Assembly (NCBI GenBank): GCA_903845125.1
Contig: CAIMWS010000274.1
Coordinates: 1-55,987 of the forward strand
Reading direction: 5' to 3'
DNA: 55,987 nucleotides
Origin: an uncultured Verrucomicrobiota bacterium
GTDB taxonomy: Bacteria > Verrucomicrobiota > Verrucomicrobiia > Limisphaerales > UBA1319
Shown piece after piece: positions 16,401 through 23,576 of the stretch. The notes under the pieces are model-generated. The model was not told where the DNA came from and ran no database searches. It worked only from the letters and a program-made list of their open reading frames with translations. The position numbers were made by a program, and so were the translations under genes. Positions within the stretch are counted from its first letter, which is position 1. Each line of letters starts with the position of its first letter.

Positions 16401-16695
16401 CGGCCTCCAGCGCTTTAACACGGCTCTCCCGGTCGGTTCTCAGGGCGGTGAGGAAGAGCACCGGAATGTTTTGCAGGCGCTCGTCTTCCTTCAATTTCCT
16501 GCAGACCGTGTAACCATCCATGCCCGGCATGACCACGTCGAGCAGGATCACATCAGGGTTTTCAGCCTGCGCTACCGCCAGCCCCTGCGGGCCGTCCAGG
16601 GCGCTCAGAAATCTCGCCCCAGGCAGCCGGTCCAGCACCACCGCTTTCAAGGCGGTCAGGTTGTCACGATTATCGTCAATCGCCAGGATTTTCAT
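13498..16695 (-). CDS. Cytoplasmic hybrid histidine kinase: REC-PAS(x4)-HisKA-HATPase-REC
   Basis: The 1,065-residue product starts with a receiver domain ([12 protein letters not shown], phospho-acceptor D53 in [11 protein letters not shown]). A short coiled coil (about 125-180) and four PAS domains (about 185-690) follow, with PAC-type phrases such as [13 protein letters not shown] and [13 protein letters not shown]. The HisKA domain has [15 protein letters not shown] with H705 as the phosphorylated His. The ATPase domain has [32 protein letters not shown]. A C-terminal receiver has D996 in [14 protein letters not shown]. There is no membrane span. All phosphotransfer residues are present. 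The N-terminal receiver suggests it takes phosphate from another kinase, plausibly the upstream partner only 9 bases away. The ATG is at 16695. No output regulator is encoded nearby, so the target is unknown. Confidence 0.95.
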   Translation of the reverse strand: [1065 protein letters not shown]

Positions 16696-16704
16696 GCTTT
16701 GCTT

Positions 16705-19700
16705 CTATTGCCAATCGAGCCATTCACGAATCGTGGTTTTGAGCGTTTCATGATCCACCGGCTTGGAGAGGTAGCCATCGAAGCCGCGGGCCAATATTTC
16801 CTCGCGGTCCCCTTTCATGGCGCTGGCAGTGACGGCCACCACGGGTATGGAGCACAGGTCCGGATTTCCCCGGATTTCAGCCAGCGCGGCAAAGCCGTCC
16901 ATGCCCGGCAATGCCGCATCCATCAGGATGAGATCGGGCTGCCCGGAGCGCGCCTGTTCCACCCCCGCGTGGCCATCCATGGCTTGGAGCACGGTGCAAT
17001 CACCTTCCAGCAATGCCCGCATGGTCCGCAGGTTGTCGGCATTATCCTCGACCACCAGGATGACGGGTTTGCCGGAGCGCGGCTTGCGAATCCGCGGGCG
17101 CGCGGGGGTTGAAGTTGGTTTCAACGCTGGGGCCACCATGGTTGAAACCGCTGCCAGGAGCTCCTCCTTGCCGACATCGCCTTTCTGGATCAGCTGCTGG
17201 ATATGGTTTCCCTTGAGGAAGCTCAACTCCTCCTGTGTCACGTGTTTTGCGGTCAGAATGAGCACCGGCAGGCTGGCGGCTTGCTCCGCGCTGCGGATGG
17301 TTTTGAGCACCTCGAAGCCGTCCATTTCCGGCATCATCAAGTCCAGGATCACCGCGTCGGGTGGAGCCTGTTTGATCTGTGCCAGAGCCTCCCTTCCGTT
17401 GCGGGCCACCTGCACCTGGTAGCCGTTGCCAGTGAGGATATCGGTCATCTGAATGATGGCCGGTTCACTGTCATCCACCAGCAGGATGCGTTGGCCCTGG
17501 CCGGAAATGGTGGTGCCCCGGCCATCGCCGGCCGGAGCGGAGCAGCTCGCGGCCGCCGGCCCATCCCTGCCGGACATAGGCAGGGAAAAGGCGAGGGGCA
17601 GCTTCAATGTAAAAGCCGAGCCTTGGCCGGGTGAGCTTTCAGCGGTGATGCCGCCTCGCAAAAGCAGGGCGTATTTCCGGGCGATGGCCAGGCCCAATCC
17701 AGTGCCGCCATATTTCCGCGAAGCACTGTCGTCGGCCTGCCTGAATTCATCAAAGATGAATGGCAGTTGGTCGGCGGCAATGCCGATACCGGTATCCCGG
17801 ACGGTCAGGTGCACCTCTTCCCCAACCCGCCGGGCGGTGATTTCAACCGAACCGGACTCGGTAAATTTAACCGCGTTGCCAGCCAGGTTTTGCAGAATAT
17901 GCCGGCACTTTTCGGGATCGCTATGGATCGGGGGCAGATCGTCAGTCAGCCGATTGGCCAGTGCGATGCCCTTCTCGCGAGCCTGGGGCTCCAGCATGTC
18001 CACAACCTCCCCCACCAGGGCCTTCAGGGCGAAGTGGGCGGGATTTACCTCCTGCTTGCCGGATTCGATACGGGAAAGGTCGAGAATGTCATTGATCAAC
18101 GACAGCAATAGTTTCCCGTTGCGCTCGATCACTTCCAAGTAGCTGTGTTCCTCGGCGGGAATCGTTTTGGCCAGGCGGCGATTCAGCACGCCCGACAGGG
18201 CAATCACCGAGTTCAGCGGCGTGCGCAATTCGTGGCTCATGTTCGACAGAAAGGTGGACTTCAGCCGGCTGGCTTCGTCCAACTGGCTTTTCTGCGCCTC
18301 CAGTTCGGCATTCTGACGCCTCAGTTCCTGGGACTGGGCGGCCATTTCGCCTGCCTGTGCTTCCATTTCCTGCTTTTGCGCCGCCAACTCGCGGTTCTGG
18401 AGCTCCAGTCGTTCGGCCAGTTCCTTGATCTGTTGATAGGCCAGCACCCCGTTGATCCGGGCGGTCAGGATGCTTAAGGATTCTTCCAGCAACCGGATGG
18501 CCGGCTGCCCATAGCCACAGACGCTGGCCAGGGAGATCACCGCCACCGCCTCCTTCCCGGCCAGCAGGGGCAGGGTGATGATTTCCCGCGGTTTTAATTC
18601 ACCGCCCACCGTGGCCAAGGTGAACCGCGTATCGCGGGGAATGTCGGTGATCCGCTGCATCCGCCCCGCCGCCAACGCCGCGCCTAATTCCCCCTCATAC
18701 GCCACCGCCGAAAAAGAAGAACGCCCACCGCCCCCCAACCCGATGGACTCGAAAAGTTCGAACTCGCGCTTCCGCGCGTTCAGCAGATAGACGGCCCCAA
18801 TCTGCGAACTGGTGTGTTCGAGGAGTACCTTGAGCAATTCCCGGCAGAAAGCGCGCACCTCGGTTTCCCGGAGCATGACTTCCGCCAATTGCGCGGTTCG
18901 CTCGTTGAGCCGAATCTGCTCTTCAACCCGGTCGGCCATGGCGTTGAAGGCTGTGGAAAGAGATCCAAATTCATTGGCTGAAACATAACCGCAGCGGACC
19001 TCCAGCTTGCCATGCCGGAACTGCTCCGCCGCCGATGTTAATTTCTGGAGCGGCTCCCTGATGCTTCTCGACAGGAAATAAGTTATGGTGACAGAAAGCA
19101 GCAGGATGGCGGCCAAGGAGGCCGTCAATTGGTGGTTTAGAAGATTTTTCTGCGCCATGGCCCCCTCGTAAAGCTGGCCTGCCTTCTTCCGGGCAAAATC
19201 ATCGATATCTTTGATTTGATCCAGCATTTGCCCCCTCAGCCTCCCTGCCTCTCCGGTATCCTTAAGCCGGCTCATACTTTCGGAAATCCTCTCCAGGCGG
19301 GCCAAATCCTGGATTGATTCCGCCGATAACCAGCGCACAAAGGCAGCATGGGCCTCGTCGATGTCCCTGCTCGGCCCCAGGTATCGTTCGTAAAGGATCG
19401 TGAACTGCCGCTCTGCGTCGGCGGCATGAACGCTGGAGTTCTGCAAGGCGGTTTGGCGGTCCTGGTCGTTTTCGGCCAGCAGCAAGTTTCTGATCTCCAG
19501 GCGCATGGCCGAAATGTCGAGTTTGAGCGCATCGACAGCCCCACGGACCTGCAGGGGATGCTCATAGATGGTCTTGGTCTGCAGCCAGAGCAAATCCGCC
19601 TGTCTCCAGGCCAGTGCACCCAACCCTATCACCAAGACCAGGATCAAGCCCAATCCGAGGCGCAACCGCCCGCCGATTTTCATATTCTCCAATTTCATGG

Positions 19701-19707
19701 TTGCCAT
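16705..19707 (-). CDS. Membrane hybrid histidine kinase: sensor-HAMP-GAF-HisKA-HATPase-REC-REC
   Basis: The 1,000-residue product has a first membrane span at about 14-33, a helical periplasmic sensor of the four-helix-bundle type (about 34-190), a second span at about 192-212, and a HAMP domain (IREPLQKLTSAAEQF). A GAF domain follows (about 280-420), then a long coiled coil rich in Q/E (ELAAQKQEMEAQAGEM). HisKA has FLSNMSHELRTPLNS with H492. The ATPase domain has NAVKFTE, DTGIGI and GGTGLGLA. Two receivers end it, with phospho-acceptors D789 (LDLMMPEMDGF) and D930 (MDAALPGMDGF). The layout matches BarA/phosphorelay-type hybrid kinases. The ATG at 19707 lies 130 bases after the cheR-like gene. 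Together with the downstream kinase it offers four receiver domains and two kinases but no histidine phosphotransfer protein. Confidence 0.95.
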   Translation of the reverse strand: MATMKLENMKIGGRLRLGLGLILVLVIGLGALAWRQADLLWLQTKTIYEHPLQVRGAVDALKLDISAMRLEIRNLLLAENDQDRQTALQNSSVHAADAERQFTILYERYLGPSRDIDEAHAAFVRWLSAESIQDLARLERISESMSRLKDTGEAGRLRGQMLDQIKDIDDFARKKAGQLYEGAMAQKNLLNHQLTASLAAILLLSVTITYFLSRSIREPLQKLTSAAEQFRHGKLEVRCGYVSANEFGSLSTAFNAMADRVEEQIRLNERTAQLAEVMLRETEVRAFCRELLKVLLEHTSSQIGAVYLLNARKREFELFESIGLGGGGRSSFSAVAYEGELGAALAAGRMQRITDIPRDTRFTLATVGGELKPREIITLPLLAGKEAVAVISLASVCGYGQPAIRLLEESLSILTARINGVLAYQQIKELAERLELQNRELAAQKQEMEAQAGEMAAQSQELRRQNAELEAQKSQLDEASRLKSTFLSNMSHELRTPLNSVIALSGVLNRRLAKTIPAEEHSYLEVIERNGKLLLSLINDILDLSRIESGKQEVNPAHFALKALVGEVVDMLEPQAREKGIALANRLTDDLPPIHSDPEKCRHILQNLAGNAVKFTESGSVEITARRVGEEVHLTVRDTGIGIAADQLPFIFDEFRQADDSASRKYGGTGLGLAIARKYALLLRGGITAESSPGQGSAFTLKLPLAFSLPMSGRDGPAAASCSAPAGDGRGTTISGQGQRILLVDDSEPAIIQMTDILTGNGYQVQVARNGREALAQIKQAPPDAVILDLMMPEMDGFEVLKTIRSAEQAASLPVLILTAKHVTQEELSFLKGNHIQQLIQKGDVGKEELLAAVSTMVAPALKPTSTPARPRIRKPRSGKPVILVVEDNADNLRTMRALLEGDCTVLQAMDGHAGVEQARSGQPDLILMDAALPGMDGFAALAEIRGNPDLCSIPVVAVTASAMKGDREEILARGFDGYLSKPVDHETLKTTIREWLDWQ

Positions 19708-19837
19708 TTGACTTTAACAAGGGTCGGGAGAATGAAGTAAGGCGGAGGCCATTTTTGGGCCCATATGCCAAACCTCCCATAATCCGTGCAAACCACGGTC
19801 GATTGGTTTATTTTTCAAACCAAGACCTCCATCGGTA

Positions 19838-20755
19838 TCATCCGTGGCTGCTGAAGTTCTTTTGGAACAGGGCGGTGGGCATGGCTACGTTGTCGAAGCC
19901 GCCCGCACTCTCCACAATCTGCCGTTCCGTCTCGTCGGTCACCAGGAATCCCCCTGAGGCCAGGCTGCGCCACAGCCTATCCAGGATGAATCGTTGCTTC
20001 TCAGGCCGGTAATAAAGCAGCACGTTGCTGCAAAACACGAGGTTGAAGCCGCCATAAATGCTCGCCGGTGGCACACTCGCATCTTTATCCAATAAATCAT
20101 AAAGTGAAAAATCCACTCGTGTTCGCAACTTGGAGGCAATCGCCATGGAGCTCCCTTGCCCGACAAAGTATTCGCGGAGTTGGCGCCAGCGGACATTCTC
20201 CACTGCTTCGGTGCTGTAAACGGCATTCCGTGCCAGAGCGAGGCAGGCCTCGGACCAATCGGTGCCAAAAATACGATACGGAAGCGGTTTGCCACTCACT
20301 ACGGTCATTTGATCCAGCAAAATGGCAATGGAATATGCCTCCTGCCCGGCCGCACAGCCAGCGGACCAGACCCGGATCTCGCTCGGACCGTTTTTTTCCG
20401 CTTCCCTCAGGAAACTGGGCAGGATCCACTGCTCCAGCAAGGCAAAGGTGATCGGGTTGCGGAAGAACTTGCTGTAGGAAATCCGCAGGGAATCCGCGAA
20501 CTCCTCCGCCTCGGCGGGATTCTCAGCCAACTGGTCCAAGTAATCCGCCAAGGTTTCGCCGGCGGTGACCTGACGCCGCGTCTCAATGGTTTGGGCCAAA
20601 AAGGATTCCGAATAACAGGACACATCCAAGCCATGCCTCATCCGCAACAGGTGGCGAACACGGTCCAGGGAACAAGAGAATTCAACATGGGGAAGATTCA
20701 TACCGGCTGGAAAAATCGAGGCTTCAGTTCCAACCACCTGGACCAACTGGCACAT
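19838..20755 (-). CDS. cheR: CheR-type protein-glutamate methyltransferase
   Basis: The 305-residue product has the helical CheR N-domain (DRVRHLLRMRHGLDVSCYSESFL), then YSKFFRNPITFALL and the SAM-binding segment EIRVWSAGCAAGQEAYSIAI, followed by IFGTDWSEACLALARNAVY and LVFCSNVLLYY. CheR methylates Glu side chains of chemoreceptors. I chose the ATG at 20755 because GAGG lies 5 bases upstream; the ATG at 20701 (MNLPHVEF) and a longer frame to 20839 are alternatives. No cheB, cheA or receptor gene is nearby. The gene precedes two hybrid kinases on the same strand, so it may modify or feed into that signalling module rather than classical chemotaxis. A hairpin TTGGTTT/AAACCAA sits in the gap to the next gene (19803-19823) without a clear U-run. 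Confidence 0.9.
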   Translation of the reverse strand: MCQLVQVVGTEASIFPAGMNLPHVEFSCSLDRVRHLLRMRHGLDVSCYSESFLAQTIETRRQVTAGETLADYLDQLAENPAEAEEFADSLRISYSKFFRNPITFALLEQWILPSFLREAEKNGPSEIRVWSAGCAAGQEAYSIAILLDQMTVVSGKPLPYRIFGTDWSEACLALARNAVYSTEAVENVRWRQLREYFVGQGSSMAIASKLRTRVDFSLYDLLDKDASVPPASIYGGFNLVFCSNVLLYYRPEKQRFILDRLWRSLASGGFLVTDETERQIVESAGGFDNVAMPTALFQKNFSSHG

Positions 20756-21100
20756 TCCATCCTCACGCGTCCGCAGTGGATGTCTTTGGCGAATCGACGC
20801 ATCATCCTGGCCCTCCCATCCGGTTGCCTGGGCGTGCACCCTGCATGATGAAAAAGCTTTTTACCAATCAAAGCCACACTCCCGGAGCGGCGCACCTCCG
20901 GTGGGCGCGGGTAACACTGTCCCGGCACGCAAGATCCCGTGATATTTAAAGACCGTGCCATTGATTCCATAATAAGCTCCGAGCCGGGTTGGGGGAAAGT
21001 TTATTCTGCCGCGTTCTTTTCTGCCAGGCTTGGTGGGATCCGCCCTCATCCCGCACTTTTTTAATTCCAAGACCGGCAATTTATAGTAAACCCTTGTGGC
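20756..21100. other. Divergent intergenic region between cheR and cstA
   Basis: About 345 bases, or 260 if the longer cheR start is used. It must contain the promoters of the leftward signalling genes and rightward cstA. The part at 20936-21100 is more AT-rich than the flanks. I see no CRP-like site or strong consensus promoter that I would call. Confidence 0.5.
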
Positions 21101-23488
21101 ATGAATAAAATCATCAAGGGCATCACCTGGATGGGTATTGCCGTGCTTGGAGCTTGGGCATACCTGGTGCTGGCCACGCGGCGGGGCGAGCCCGTCAACT
21201 CAGCCTATATTTTGGTGGCCGCCTTGTGCACTTACACGATCGGTTACCGGTTTTATTCCAAATGGATCGCCACCCGCGTGCTGATGCTCAATGACCGGCG
21301 GGCCACCCCTTGTGAAGTCCATGACGACGGGAAGGATTTTGTAAAGACCAACAAATGGATCGTTTTCGGCCATCACTTCGCCGCCATCTCCGGCCCCGGC
21401 CCGCTGGTGGGCCCGGTGCTGGCGGCCCAATTCGGATACCTGCCTGGGATATTGTGGATTCTGATCGGCGTGGTGATCGGCGGAGCCGTGCAGGATTTTG
21501 TCATCCTGTTCAGTTCCTTGCGGCGCGACGGCAAATCCCTCGGGCAAATGGTGAAAGAGGAATTGAACACCACCGCGGGCTTTGTGGCCTTGGTGGCCAT
21601 CCTGGCGATCATGACTATTCTGCTGGCGGTGCTGGCCTTGGTGGTGGTGAAGGTTTTGGCCGAAAGCCCCTGGGGGGTGTTCACCGTCGGCTCCACGATC
21701 CCCATCGCCATGTTCATGGGAGGATACCTGCGGTATTGGCGCATCGGCAAGGTACTGGAAGCCACCGCGCTCGGGGTGGTGTTGCTGCTGCTGGCGGTGT
21801 GGGGTGGCAAAATGGTTTATTCCAGTCCCCAGTGGTCGGCGTTTTTCCTGATGGACTCCGAAAAGGTGGGCTGGGCCATCATTGCCTACGGCCTCGCGGC
21901 CAGCGTGCTACCGGTCTGGCTCCTGCTGGCGCCCCGGGATTACCTCAGCACCTTCATGAAGTTAGGCACCATTTTTGCGCTGGCGGCGGGCATTCTGCTG
22001 GTTCTCCCCTACTTGAAAATGCCTGCGCTCAGCCGATTCATCGACGGCTCCGGGCCGGTGGTTTCAGGCAAATTATTTCCCTTTTGCTTTATCACCATCG
22101 CCTGCGGGGCCATTTCCGGATTCCATACCCTCATCGCCAGCGGCACCACGCCCAAGCTGATCCCCCGGGAAAGCCACAGCCGGTTCATCGGCTACGGCGC
22201 CATGTGTTTTGAATCCCTCGTGGCCACCATGGCCTTGATCGCCGCCTGCACCCTGGAGCCTGGCACCTACCTGAGCGTCAACATGAAGGGCACCCCGGAA
22301 ACCATCGTCGCGGCCGTCAATGGTTTCGGTTTTCCCGTTACCGTTCAGGAAATGGACGATCTGGCCAAAACCATTGGCGAAAAAACCCTCTTCGGGCGCA
22401 CCGGCGGGGCGGCCACCTTGGCCGTGGGCATGGCCAGGATCTTCTCCAACTTTGTGAGCGGGCACGGATTGGATCTCTGGTATCACTTTGCGATCATGTT
22501 CGAGGCCCTGTTCATCCTCACCACCCTGGACGCCGGCACCCGGGTGGGACGATATTTATTGCAGGATGCCCTGGGCCATGTGTGGAAACCGCTGGGTGAC
22601 GTTCGCAGACTGGGCGCCAATCTGGTGGCCAGCACGCTGATGGTCAGCGGTTGGGGCTACTTCCTCATTCAAGGCATCCGTGATCCGCTCGGTGGGGTGA
22701 ATTCATTGTGGCCCCTGTTCGGCATTGCCAACCAATTGCTCTCCGTGGTGGCCTTGTGCCTGGCCACCACCGTCATCCTCAAAATGCAGTTGGGGGCCGC
22801 CCACGGTGGAACCATGCCCGGCCATCCAGCACCTTCGGCCACCGGATCTCCGGCCTTGGCCCTGGTCGCCTTGGTGCCTTTGGTTTGGTTGCTCAGTGTC
22901 ACCGTCACAGCCGGCCTGGAAAAAATTTACTCCGCCGATCCCCGGATTGGTTTCCTCGCCCAAGCCCGGGTTTTGCAGTCCAAATTGCCGGACTTGGAGA
23001 AGGCAGCCGCCATTGCCCAAGTCTCCGGCAAAGCGGAATCCATAAAATCCGCTCAAAAAGCCGTACACGACAACCTGATGCTCCAATTCAACCAGAAACT
23101 GGATGCCGTGGTGGCCGGGGTTTTCCTGGTCCTGGTGGCCCTGATTGTTTTGCTGAGTGTGCGGGAGTGGATCCTGCTCCTGGCCCGCAAACGCCTGGCC
23201 AGACTTTTTGAAACCGAACCAGTCTGGCTGCCAGACTATGCCTTGGCCGCGGAAAAACCGCTGCGGATCTTCAATTTATTCGCTTTGGTCATCGCCCTGG
23301 CTCGCGAACTTTCCGGCGAAGCTGACTTGGCCCGCGCCCAGGCACACCAGGAATTGGCGGCGGTTCAGAATCCCTGCCCTTCGGCCACCCATGGCTGCTC
23401 TGTTCACCATCGGCGCCATTTAAGCCCCGGGCAATTATATGCCCGGGTGACCGAACAACGGTTTAATGGCATCAGGCGTTGTTGTTGA
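21101..23488 (+). CDS. cstA: CstA family carbon-starvation peptide/pyruvate transporter
   Basis: The 795-residue membrane protein carries the CstA signature GHHFAAISGPGPLVGPVLAAQ near residue 85, plus GAISGFHTLIASGTTPKLI and LFGIANQLLSVVALCLAT. It has many hydrophobic spans. CstA proteins take up peptides or pyruvate during carbon starvation. The start ATG at 21101 has only a weak ribosome site (CCTTGTGG). The protein is longer than E. coli CstA (about 700 residues); an added region near 620-700 carries a charged segment between two late spans. The C-terminal 40 residues look unlike a real protein end (CPSATHGCSVHHRRH) and include a perfect hairpin in the DNA, so the natural stop may differ. 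It is transcribed toward a terminator shared with the giant gene. Confidence 0.92.
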   Translation: MNKIIKGITWMGIAVLGAWAYLVLATRRGEPVNSAYILVAALCTYTIGYRFYSKWIATRVLMLNDRRATPCEVHDDGKDFVKTNKWIVFGHHFAAISGPGPLVGPVLAAQFGYLPGILWILIGVVIGGAVQDFVILFSSLRRDGKSLGQMVKEELNTTAGFVALVAILAIMTILLAVLALVVVKVLAESPWGVFTVGSTIPIAMFMGGYLRYWRIGKVLEATALGVVLLLLAVWGGKMVYSSPQWSAFFLMDSEKVGWAIIAYGLAASVLPVWLLLAPRDYLSTFMKLGTIFALAAGILLVLPYLKMPALSRFIDGSGPVVSGKLFPFCFITIACGAISGFHTLIASGTTPKLIPRESHSRFIGYGAMCFESLVATMALIAACTLEPGTYLSVNMKGTPETIVAAVNGFGFPVTVQEMDDLAKTIGEKTLFGRTGGAATLAVGMARIFSNFVSGHGLDLWYHFAIMFEALFILTTLDAGTRVGRYLLQDALGHVWKPLGDVRRLGANLVASTLMVSGWGYFLIQGIRDPLGGVNSLWPLFGIANQLLSVVALCLATTVILKMQLGAAHGGTMPGHPAPSATGSPALALVALVPLVWLLSVTVTAGLEKIYSADPRIGFLAQARVLQSKLPDLEKAAAIAQVSGKAESIKSAQKAVHDNLMLQFNQKLDAVVAGVFLVLVALIVLLSVREWILLLARKRLARLFETEPVWLPDYALAAEKPLRIFNLFALVIALARELSGEADLARAQAHQELAAVQNPCPSATHGCSVHHRRHLSPGQLYARVTEQRFNGIRRCC
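23426..23447 (+). repeat. Perfect hairpin inside the 3' tail of cstA
   Basis: CCCGGGC, an 8-base AT-rich loop and GCCCGGG form a 7-bp GC stem. It starts 2 bases after a TAA at 23421-23423 that is out of frame with cstA. A stop directly followed by a hairpin is the layout of a natural gene end, which raises the possibility that cstA really ends there after a frameshift. There is no U-run after the stem. Confidence 0.5.
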
Positions 23489-23524
23489 GCGCGGCGGTTC
23501 CCATCGGCAAACCTCAAAATAAAA

Positions 23525-23555
23525 CCGGCCCACCCGATTGGTTCGAGTGGGCCGG
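23525..23555 (-). terminator. Rho-independent terminator for the giant beta-helix gene, possibly bidirectional
   Basis: CCGGCCCAC and GTGGGCCGG form a perfect 9-bp stem around a 13-base loop between the convergent cstA and giant genes. Read on the minus strand, the stem is followed by TTTTATTTT, a good U-run, 22 bases after the giant gene's stop. On the plus strand it is followed only by CCTTATTC, so termination of cstA would be weaker. Confidence 0.8.
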
Positions 23556-23576
23556 CCTTATTCAGGAACAAGCTCG

